A stretch of DNA of 64,000 nucleotides, from positions 10,877,427-10,941,426 of the forward strand of contig OX388321.1 in the NCBI GenBank assembly GCA_947579605.1, written 5' to 3'. Positions within the stretch are counted from its first letter, which is position 1. The number at the start of each line of letters is the position of its first letter. This document shows positions 44,430-52,951 of the stretch, one piece after another. Under the pieces are notes generated by a model that did not search any database, was not told the origin of the DNA, and saw only the letters and a list, made by a program, of their open reading frames with translations. A program made the position numbers and the translations under genes. The DNA is from Athripsodes cinereus (lineage: Eukaryota > Arthropoda > Insecta > Trichoptera > Leptoceridae).

Positions 44430-45440
44430 TATTTTTATAGAAAGTTCATAAAAATTATAAAATGTCATTGCTTATCCTATACTATATTTTTTGGGTTCTC
44501 TCGTACAGTAGTCTAGAAAAAGACTTAGTAGTTGGTCTTGAGAAAGAGCTTCTGCCCAACATTTCGCACAGGATTCAACCTGACATCAGCTGGGGCGTTG
44601 AGGAGTAATGACAGGTTTCGCCGGTGCAGGTGTCGTGAAGGCAGCAGGCGTCGATGAGCGAGCTTTTATTATCAAAAATTAAAAAAATACTTAAACGCCT
44701 GTAATAGGGCGCATCTTTGATTCTTGATTTGTTACTGTTGTTTTTGTTACCTACATGTATTTGATGTGCCTGTTGGTGTTTGTTTGTTTTCATAAATACA
44801 TATATAAATAAAAGTCAAAAAAATTAAATGTATGCAAAAAAATATAAGAAATATACAAAATGTCAATCCATATTTGAGGGGAATATTTGTCAATAAATTT
44901 ATTAAGTATATATTTTAGTATGTAGGGATTATAGTAATGTTAAATTCTGCAGAAGACAAAATAACAATAAATTATGATAATGATAAAATACTACGAGGCA
45001 CGTATGAAACATGTTCCAGAGCTCATATTTGCTTCAGATTATTAATATTACAATAATTCTGTAGGACAAAAAGGATGTCACGTGCTGATAGTTTATTGTT
45101 TATCAATGGCCTAGAGGTCGTGGAGGATAATAAACATTCTCGATACAATATGGTATTCTTATCGGAACAATGGAAACCTAACACTCACCACACTCACCTA
45201 TCTGGCCCATATGTTATTCTCACCCACATATCCTGTATTAAACGCGTATGTATTAAATTTTACTATGTGTCTTTGTCGATATTGATATAGGATAGTCGAA
45301 TCACAGACGTGTTTACAACATTTTTTCAGGTTGTATTTACTCTAATATGAGATTATTTGTTCTGTTTGTGGTCTAGATTCTCTCACAACTATAAGCAAGT
45401 GTTAGAAAAAAACCATCTTTCCCTAAATTTCACCTTGAAA
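44430..45440. other. No gene seen; GC-richer island at 44.56-44.66 kb
   Basis: The island (CATCAGCTGGGGCGTTGAGG, GTGTCGTGAAGGCAGCAGGC) differs sharply from its flanks. It could be a decayed repeat or an exon, but no consistent splice pair was found. A 72-codon reverse-strand frame across it is not recognised. Confidence 0.4.
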
Positions 45441-45449
45441 TTTCCCTTG

Positions 45450-45675
45450 AGTGGGGTAGCTAGCGGATTAATTGCTTAAAATAAACATGCCAATCGTCTT
45501 CTCCGTGGCAATTTTAGTTAAGACAATCATAGTGGGTACCTATACCTCATCGCTGAACTGAAAATATTAAATGTCTTGTAACATGATGTTTTTCGATTAT
45601 TAGCCATTCATATAGAACACTCAAAACTAACAGAAATGAGAAGGAGACCTATTCTTTACCGGGGACTCCACAGGA
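45450..45675 (+). repeat. Repeat A, reference copy
   Basis: Best reference for the family. Blocks in order: AGTGGGGTAGCTAGCGG, AAATAAACATGCCAATCG, TCTCCGTGGCAAT, CATCGCTGAACTGAAAAT, TGTCTTGTAACATGATGTTT, AACACTCAAAAC, AAATGAGAAGGAGACCTATT, CTTTACCGGGGACTCCAC. Full copies start ACCATCACGGCATATCCCAC. Length is about 250-300 bp. I saw no RNA polymerase III boxes, terminal inverted repeats or protein. About 20 copies in this window vary in truncation. The class is unknown; it may be a SINE-like or non-LTR-derived repeat. Confidence 0.85.
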
Positions 45676-45691
45676 TATATATGCTGGGAGA

Positions 45692-45835
45692 ACTTATGCA
45701 TCAAATAACTTCTATTTTTTCTTCTTCATCTCTAGCCATCTCTCCACTGCTGGATGTAGGCCTCTTCCATATTCCTCCATCTTTTTCTCTCCTGCGCGAC
45801 TGCTGTCCACCTCCTACCCGCGACATGGACGATAT
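45692..45835 (-). pseudogene. RTE 3' fragment, reverse strand
   Basis: CATCTCTCCACTGCTGGATG then TAGGCCTCTTCC is the reverse of the AGGCCTATATTCAGCAGTGG ending at 31.8 kb, followed by an eroded C-terminal coding stretch. It faces the plus-strand copy that follows. Confidence 0.6.
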
Positions 45836-45844
45836 CGTCAACCA

Positions 45845-46383
45845 AACTGGGGAAAGCAAACCAGACAGCAGAGATACCAAGAAGAATTGGATTGGGTTGG
45901 GCCGCCTTTGGTAAATTAGGTCACATTCTCAAAAACAAAGAAGTTCCCATTAACCTGAAAAGGAAGGTCTATGACACATGTATCCTCCCTGTAACACATG
46001 TATATGGTCTTGAAACAATGACACTGACAGCCAATACCATACACAAATTAAGATGTGCACAAAGATTTATGGAAAGGCAAATGCTAGGCATAAGTCTTAG
46101 AGACAGAGTACCAATTGTGGAAATCAGACGCCGAACAAAAGTTGCCGATGTGGTGGACCGTGTCACAAAATTGAAATGGCAGTGGGCGGGTCATGTGGCT
46201 AGACAGGGAACTGAAAGATGGATACCTAGAATCGTGAACTGGAGACCGTGGGATCAAAAAAGGGGAGTGGGTCGACCGCAGAAAAGATGGGTTGACGATT
46301 TTTTCTTCTTATTATTGAATAATTTGGAGAGCAGTACTCGTATGTACGAGAGTTTACTGAAAGAACCCTTGTTTTTCTTTTAA
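45845..46383 (+). pseudogene. RTE-type retrotransposon, C-terminal fragment with frameshift
   Basis: One frame runs to RDTKKNWIGLGRLW (to about 45912). A second, overlapping frame picks up as MGWAAFGKLGHILKNKEVPI, so a frameshift sits near 45.89 kb. It continues YGLETMTL, RQMLGISLRDRV, KLKWQWAGHVARQG, NWRPWDQKRGVGRPQKRW and DD, then degenerates into FFFLLLNN, where homology stops near 46305. It is the same domain as at 31.4 kb, slightly longer at the N-terminus and lacking the EAYIQQW tail. It forms an inverted junction with 45692-45835. Confidence 0.85.
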
Positions 46384-46754
46384 TTAATATTCAGTACAGA
46401 TGACAATATATTTTTTTAAGTTGAATTCTGTGTGATTAATGACAATGTGGCTAAAAATCATTAATTATATAAATATGCTTTATACTTTTTATTACAAATA
46501 TTATTGACTTAGTATTCGTTCCAATTTCTTTCTTGGTATTCATTAATTTTTTTCCCATCAATTATTTACTCTATGTTTATTATACTAAGTTTAAGTCCCT
46601 TATCATTTTACTATTCTAATTATTCAATTATTTTAACAAGGTATGATTTTTATTATTTTTGTTCGATAAATTGATTTTTCTAATTGTGTTTAGAAATATT
46701 GTTTAATATTTACTTATTTATTGTTAATTTAAATAATATGTGTATTATATAATT

Positions 46755-46950
46755 TGAAACAAATGTTTCTTTTGATTATAGATTATTGATTCTTTGATAG
46801 ATTATTGATTCTCTAATCAATTTTTGATAATGACCTGATAAGTCGAAAGACGTCTCTCTGGGAATCAATAACCTATAGTAGAAAGAAACACTTGTCTCAA
46901 TTTACATAACTATGGAATTCTACTACGTGTGCACCGACACAATTAATAAT
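46755..46950 (+). mobile_element. Foldback family, diverged copy
   Basis: Left arm GAAACAAATGTTTCTTTTGA and right arm TAGTAGAAAGAAACACTTG pair imperfectly. The inner part GATAATGACCTGATAAGTC, GAAAGACGTCTCTCTG matches the 31.1-kb copy. The fixed tail GAATTCTACTACGTGTGCAC then CGACACAATTAAT ends the element (46914-46949). Confidence 0.75.
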
Positions 46951-46954
46951 ATGT

Positions 46955-47628
46955 GTTTTGTAATATTTTTTTTTGTCAATGATCATTCCTTACTTGATTT
47001 AATTTGGTTTTTTGTTTGTGTCTATTCTTTTTTAAAATGTTTAAGTATTTTTTTATTGTTTTAAATTATCAATACTTTGGTAATCAATTCAATGCTTCTT
47101 TTTTTAATAAAATGATTTTTGTATTATTACAATGACATTATAAAAAAATATTAAATTTGTAAATATTTTAGTAAAACATTGTTTTGTATCTAAAAATTAT
47201 CGTTTATGTTGAGTTTTTCAACAATCTTACCAGATACTAAACGTTTCAAAAATAAAGCTTCGTTTTGCAACATGAGGGGCACGCCAAACTTAAATAAAAA
47301 TATCAATAGATACCAACATTACCTATACCGAATTTAGTAGTACCTCAATATATTATTACCTTTCTTTTAAGTCGTAATTCCCACGTTAAGGTAGATTATT
47401 AGTTGAATGTACTTACCAGTTCACCACGTAGGTATATGAGGTATATTTTATACTCCGTGCCTAATACGAATACGCAGACGGTTTCAAATGTTATTTTTCC
47501 AAATAAACCACACACACGTATCCCTTCGGGAATTCTTTTATCTCCAACACATAGATTCTTAATGCCCCTTGTATAATCATCGAAACTGTGATTTTTTTAT
47601 AGAAAATGTATTTAAAAAAACATATAAA
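46955..47628. other. No gene seen
   Basis: AT-rich; nothing recognised. Confidence 0.5.
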
Positions 47629-47678
47629 TCGTTAAAATAAAACACTTATTTGTAGTATATCCACGGTGACTTTTTATT

Positions 47679-47721
47679 GGACGCGAGCCGGCTTTCAAGA
47701 GCTTCCGCTCTCATCATCAGG
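47679..47721 (-). ncRNA. Hammerhead-like motif, left arm
   Basis: Mirror image of 47755-47797: CTGATGA core, stem II GAGAGC/GCTCTT, GAAA, stem III AGCC/GGCT, C at the cleavage position. The conserved core is intact. Confidence 0.68.
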
Positions 47722-47754
47722 CTGGCGAAAAAGTTTTTTTTCACTTTTCGCCAG

Positions 47755-47797
47755 CCTGATGATGAGAGCGGAAGCTCTTGAAAGCCGGCTCGCGTCC
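47755..47797 (+). ncRNA. Hammerhead-like motif, right arm
   Basis: Core CTGATGA (47756-47762), extra T, stem II GAGAGC/GCTCTT with GGAA loop, GAAA (47780-47783), stem III AGCC/GGCT, then C47791. Stem I is only GC/GC next to the core; after an internal loop the outer strands CTTTT and AAAAG can pair. An AATAAA lies just downstream. Confidence 0.68.
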
Positions 47798-47884
47798 AAT
47801 AAAAAGACACCGTAGATATACTACAAATAAGTGTTTTATTTTAATTAATTCAACATGAATTTCCACCAAGTACCGTCGGTTGAA

Positions 47885-48545
47885 AATATCAACTTTATAT
47901 AAATCGTTTATTTACTTCTTCATCGTGTTAGAAGTATTTTTTTTTTCATATATTCGGTGATTTTTCCTGGTCATGGCATGGAGTATCTGAAATTCCTGAT
48001 GGATCTATACTATAAACTTTTTTTTTCATGTATGTTTTACTATATTACATATTTACGGTATATATTTTAGTATCTATTTATATGTATGTATTTTTTATTC
48101 ATAGTTTATTACTATTATTAATATATTTTTAACTACTTAAGAATTTATATTATATATTTTAGTTTTTATGTTCTTAATGACTTATTATTTTTATATATTT
48201 TTTTCATTTGTTATTATTCTATTGGGTTAGTTGGAGGATATCGCGTCCCAGCGATAAACTCGCCCATTGTGCAAAATTATTCGTTTATACCATGTTACCT
48301 TATTATTTGTATCCAATTTTTTTTTACAATAAAGTTTATTATTACTATTATAAACCTCTTTGGCCACTTTCATTGCAGTTTTAAGTCATATTGTCAACAG
48401 TTTCTTCTGTTTACAGATGCCTCTTTTATATCTCTATATCGTTTTGGCTTAGGCCTTCTACAAGAGATCATTAACAATTTATTTTATTCCCATATCACAT
48501 AGTTTAATTAATACATTTTCTTAATATTAATACTACAAAAATAAA
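47885..48545. other. No gene seen
   Basis: AT-rich with T-runs. A 77-codon open frame (48269-48502) has no recognisable features. Confidence 0.5.
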
Positions 48546-48551
48546 ATTGTT

Positions 48552-48745
48552 AAGAACATGCAACTCATCCTCTCCATGCCGATAATAGGTTAACAAATTC
48601 AGGATGGGTGGCATACTTCATTATTGAATTGTAGATGTAAATATTTCATACGAGATGTTTAACGACTGCCTGCCTTTTACAGGACATTCATAAGCTTACA
48701 GAAAAAAGTGAAAGACCCGTTTTTTGCCGGAGATTCACGGAACAA
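48552..48745 (+). repeat. Repeat A copy
   Basis: AACATGCAACTCATCCTCTC, CATGCCGATAATAGG, GGATGGGTGGCATACTTCAT, CTGCCTTTTACAGGACATTC, GCCGGAGATTCACGGAA. The 5' terminal block is absent. Confidence 0.75.
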
Positions 48746-48749
48746 TTGA

Positions 48750-49140
48750 AATAAACTTCTTTCAATTTTGATATAATATAAGTATTTTCATCAGTTGAGT
48801 GAACAGACTTTATTGGTAGATTGTATATTATCCTTTTTTGGAAACATATTCACTTGGTGGTGTAATATTTTCAATCAAATAGAATGTATGGAACGAGAGC
48901 ATACTGGAATACGGTCTGATCTCTTACATACATCACGTTTCTTCTTCTCAATAAATATATTGGCCGCAATTTACAGATCAAAGTACTAAGAATATTTTTG
49001 ATTCACGATGTGCATCTTAAAAATATAATAATAATAATTAATAAAGCCAAATGAATAGTTATTCTCATATCTTTATGATACAAATACCGTAGTTGTTTTA
49101 ATTGTTACATTGATTCATAGAAGAAATATTACGAATAAGA
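48750..49140. other. No gene seen
   Basis: AT-rich; a 64-codon frame has no support. Confidence 0.45.
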
Positions 49141-49147
49141 TATTATG

Positions 49148-49200
49148 CCTATTGCACGTTTGTTACGTACGGTTGGTCTGACGGCTACCACAGGTGTGAA
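49148..49200 (-). repeat. Repeat A terminus
   Basis: GCACGTTTGTTACGTACGGT then TGACGGCTACCACAGGTGTG matches the reversed 5' end of the family. Confidence 0.55.
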
Positions 49201-49204
49201 TGAA

Positions 49205-51130
49205 TGTTTATAGGCATAATAATTACCTATTTAGAATAATGCGGTTAGTGCTTAATTGTCTTCAATGAGCAAATACATGAAATTTCTTCAAACAAAATTT
49301 TAATTAAAATGTTCGTAGTTTACTTTTTTGTTGAAAAAATATACTGTTAATTTATTTTGAAAAATTCAAAAATAAACTTTATAAGCTCATGAAAGATAGC
49401 AAAGTAAAACGATATCAACGGAAAATTTTTCATGAAATTGAAAAATGTTCGGCCTCTTTTAGTGCCAAAGATCGCTACCCGGAGATATATTTACTAGTAG
49501 ACGTGTCGGTATTGCTACTACTGTTTATACACCAATATGGCGAAGAATATTTTTAAGGTTATTACTTTTGACGCCGCGTTGTAATTTATGAATGTTATCC
49601 TTTCGCATGAAATATGCCCTGAATCAATTGAAAGTGTATTGGAAATACCTAATATAATAAGGTATTGCTGTGCAGTAAGTATATATATTTATATCTCTTA
49701 AGTATTGAATTTATAACCAAGAAATAAAGATATAACATTTTTATTTACATATATATTGTCGTAAACCGCAACGCATTTATGTTTCATATTTTTATTCATT
49801 CTGTTTTTAACTTAATAAATAAATGAGATTTGTATTCGGTTTGAAACGCATATGATGTAAATTATGTACATACATGATATGAAACAGAGCGCGATATAAA
49901 TTACAAATATTTAAATGATGTAGAAAAAGAGGATTAAGTTATTATTCTAACCGAAGATTAAGGGTTTGCACCCTCGCTCATCCATGAATGTTACAGAAAT
50001 ATCATTGTCCCAATAATTCAAATTTAGAAAGCGGCCATTCGAGTGACATTAAAATGTGTCAGAAATATGTGAATATGTAAAATGCTGACAACTAGGTATA
50101 TACACACCTTCAAAAAGTTTCCATTGATTCAAAATAAGATGAAATGAGGCATGTGACATATATACACCTTCATGTTCTTTCACATATTTCTCACTTCGTT
50201 GCATTTAAGAATTTTCATAGATATTCATGCACCTTATCTATATAAAACCTCAAAAACAGAGAACGCATAACTTATGTGGAACATTTTGCTCGTTATCAAA
50301 ATTCTCTTTCAAGAACATGTTTTTCTCATACCTATATGTTTAAAAACTCAAATAGGTTCATAGATCACAAACGCACTTAAAAAACATCTTGTTAAGAAAT
50401 TCGTAAATAACATCTCTCATTTTTTGACTCGTTGAAGTAAAATATCAACTTACTGCTTAAAGTAACCAGACTCGTTGTTTTTTTTTTGTTTTGAGAAAAA
50501 GAATGAAAAAAATTAAATAAAAATATATACACAATAAACCCGCTTATATTTCACAATATTGTCTCTTCAAATCAGCTTCTTCTGTTTGTATTTTCTACAA
50601 TATAAATTGTTAAAAGCTACTCCGGAGTGTTTTGTTATTAGCATATTGGAAAATGTTGGTAGGTGTCTGTATCTATCTGGAAAGCTTTCCTTAATGGATA
50701 AATTGGATAGGATGTTTGTAAAGGTATTTACATTTGTGTCAGTTTATTTCACCTTTATTCTTAAGTTTACTATTAAATTTGTATCCTTAGAGTTTCGTTT
50801 CGAAATATATTTACAATATTTTAAGATAAAATTTACGATTCTATATTATACGTATAATTCTGTTTATCTATCTATGTCGTTTATTCGTTTTATTTTTGCG
50901 GACAAAACTGTTTCCCCAGACACTTAAAAAATAAATAAAAGCACACAGAATGAATGACACCTCTTATGATGAGATCAGATTTTTTGAAGATAACTTCTTT
51001 AAATAAAAAGAATATTTCCTAATATCATGATCTTATTTTGTTTCTCTGTCCGATTCGTGCAATAAAATAAATTTAGATACCTACATGAAAATTAATAAAA
51101 CACGAGACTATGTGTAGAACTTTACTTATG
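49205..51130. other. No gene seen
   Basis: AT-rich. A 122-codon open frame at 50559-50927 is hydrophobic, Phe/Tyr/Ile-rich and of random-looking composition with no motif. I do not support it as a gene. Confidence 0.5.
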
Positions 51131-51140
51131 AATAATAAAC

Positions 51141-51190
51141 GGCGCTCTTGAGATGGTCACGGACCATTAAACAGCGCCAAATAAATTATC
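51141..51190 (+). repeat. GCGCC hairpin motif, reference copy
   Basis: GGCGCT, CTTGAG, ATGGTC, ACG, GACCAT, TAAAC, AGCGCC, then AAATAAATTATC. Two stacked stems pair perfectly (GGCGCT/AGCGCC and ATGGTC/GACCAT). Five copies in the window keep the layout (36398, 40099, 51141, 56121 reversed, 63901). Two of them run into ATCCAACATA and (ACAT)n. This looks like the conserved 3' end of a non-LTR element or SINE. Confidence 0.75.
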
Positions 51191-51574
51191 TTTTTATTAT
51201 TATTATTCTAGCATTTAGATTTGGTTCAAAGTAAATACCATAACAGTTTTTCTTGTGATGACAAAATGGAATCAATTCACGATCATTGCAATCTTTCAAA
51301 TTTTCTTAGGAAAGCCATCAATTAGGTGACAAATCTTCAGTTAACTGATTTTTTTTTAATAAACTTTAAATATCTTTGACCTAAACGTTTTCGAAATTGT
51401 ATAATAATAGCTTGAATTTTAAAGCATCGGAATTGGAATCGCGGAATCATTAAAGCCATAGACAATCGCAAAATGTGTTGAAACACTTAAAGCATTTTTT
51501 TTGCAATTGGATGATTGTTCAAAAATTTATAACTTGATTTAAAAGACCGAACTTTCTTACTTTGTTTAAATTAT

Positions 51575-51680
51575 CACTTCTTCTTCTTCTTTCTGTGCCA
51601 TGTCAGGTCCCCCCGACGTTGGCGATCACTCCGGCGAAAACCTCCCTGTCCTGTGCTGCTCTGAACAGGTCATCAGGCAC
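51575..51680 (-). pseudogene. RTE-type polyprotein, extreme C-terminus
   Basis: The minus strand reads VPDDLFRAAQDREVFAGVIA then NVGGT and a stop at 51603-51605. It is related to 43433-43549. The 3' side has a GAAGAAGAAGAAG run. Confidence 0.65.
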
Positions 51681-51689
51681 ACAAAATTA

Positions 51690-52480
51690 TCACTATTAAT
51701 CATAATTTTGCGACCGGTTTCAACACGGATTTCTCAAAGTGCTCGTCAATAACACTAACGTTCTCGGTCCTTAAATCATGTCGCAAAATTTTCACATTGT
51801 AAATGCCACTAATATTAATAATACTTCTAACTTTTTGATAGTCACAAATTGGTCGAAAGTATGGTGTTAGCTTCAGAAAGGTGCCGACTTGTTTGAAAAA
51901 GTATTGAAAAGAGAACAAAATCCGTTTTCTGCATCAAAGTGGATAATAAATTGCAGTGGATATAACATCATTAGTATTTGTGACTTTGATGGACTGAATA
52001 ATACGGTTAAGCTACGAGTTTCATCCATAAAACTGGCAATTTCTTCAAACAATCTCTTGTTAAATGGGAAATGCTTGGTGGTGTGGAAGAATGAATAGAT
52101 AAGCTGTAAAAGATAGTCGAGAAAGTTTCAGTTTACTTTATTTATATTTTGCCTTAATTGTTTTCTAAAGTTTTCCACAACTTTGTCTTTTAACGAATGA
52201 TAACCCGTCTTAGATGTATACAATGTCGATAGATACTAATTATTTTCCTTTCTCATATCTTAGGTTAAACATATTTTTTATATCTTTTCAGCAAGTGTTT
52301 GTTTATGCTGTAAAAAAAACTAATCAAAGAAGTAAATAGTCGATCGAAAGTTGCACTTTCTATGTTAGATGTCTCTTTTGTTGAATTTAAGTATACATAA
52401 TTATGTTAACAAAAATGTACCCCCAATCATGTAAACATTATTTGATTATAACTTAGTTCGAATATACACAATAGAATGGC
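51690..52480. other. No gene seen
   Basis: AT-rich; small open frames without support. The 5' junction of the retrotransposon that follows lies near the right edge. Confidence 0.45.
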
Positions 52481-52502
52481 TTCTTAAATAGAGTCCTCGA
52501 CA

Positions 52503-52931
52503 ATGCTTATAAAATTCGAGGCTAAAAGTCAACTTCAATATGGATTATATACGTATGACAAAAATTGCCCACAATATGATAGAGTTATTGTTGCCTCTAT
52601 GCTAGGTGACATTGACTCAAATCTAAAAGATGAGAGTAGCTTTCGTTGCTCTAGGCTTGGCAGGAGAGTTGAAGGTAGACACAGACCGATTAAAGTTTTT
52701 TTGCATACGAGAGAGCAAGTGTTAAAAATAATCGGTAGGAGACGTGAAATACCTGATAAAAAAATACGGGTTTATGTGGATCAATCATTATCTCAGAGGA
52801 AGGAATTGAATAGAGTAAGGAATGAATTGTCAGAGAGAAAACAAAAGGGTGAAACTAATTTATATATCAAATATGTGTCGAGTAAGCCTGTGATTGCTGA
52901 AAAGAAGTTCCATAGAATTGAAAAAAACTAG
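52503..52931 (+). CDS. ORF1, C-terminal part (nucleic-acid-binding protein)
   Basis: 142 codons from the first ATG; the frame is open from 52488 after a stop at 52485. The central region, DRVIVASMLGDIDSNLKDES then RCSRLGRR and RPIKVFLHTREQVLKIIGRR, is the conserved C-terminal domain found in ORF1 of CR1/Jockey-group retrotransposons. It is followed by a basic, helix-prone stretch (DQSLSQRKELNRVRNELSER) and the conserved NLYIKY. The N-terminal half and any zinc knuckles are missing through truncation. It ends 20 bp before the ATG of ORF2, but the ORF2 frame is already open upstream, so the two overlap in different frames. ORF1 proteins coat the element RNA. Function here is inferred from family. 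Confidence 0.8.
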   Translation: MLIKFEAKSQLQYGLYTYDKNCPQYDRVIVASMLGDIDSNLKDESSFRCSRLGRRVEGRHRPIKVFLHTREQVLKIIGRRREIPDKKIRVYVDQSLSQRKELNRVRNELSERKQKGETNLYIKYVSSKPVIAEKKFHRIEKN

Positions 52932-52951
52932 ACAGGAACACTATCAAATGT

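Larger units (their letters stand above)
47632..47844. mobile_element. 213-bp palindrome of hammerhead-bearing repeats
   Basis: Arms 47632-47731 and 47745-47844 (100 bp each, about two mismatches) around a 13-base T-rich loop. Each arm reads outward from the centre: CTTTTCGCCAGC, hammerhead core, CGTCCAATAAAAAG, ATATACTACAAATAAGTG. Beyond the right arm comes ATGAATTTCCACCAAGTACC, the 3' block shared with 36157 and 39528. Head-to-head inverted copies are common in Penelope-like elements. Confidence 0.85.

Noticed and set aside
50559..50927. 122-codon plus-strand frame as a membrane protein
   Set aside because: Phe/Tyr/Ile-rich composition is what AT-rich random DNA yields; no motif, splice context or repeat support.
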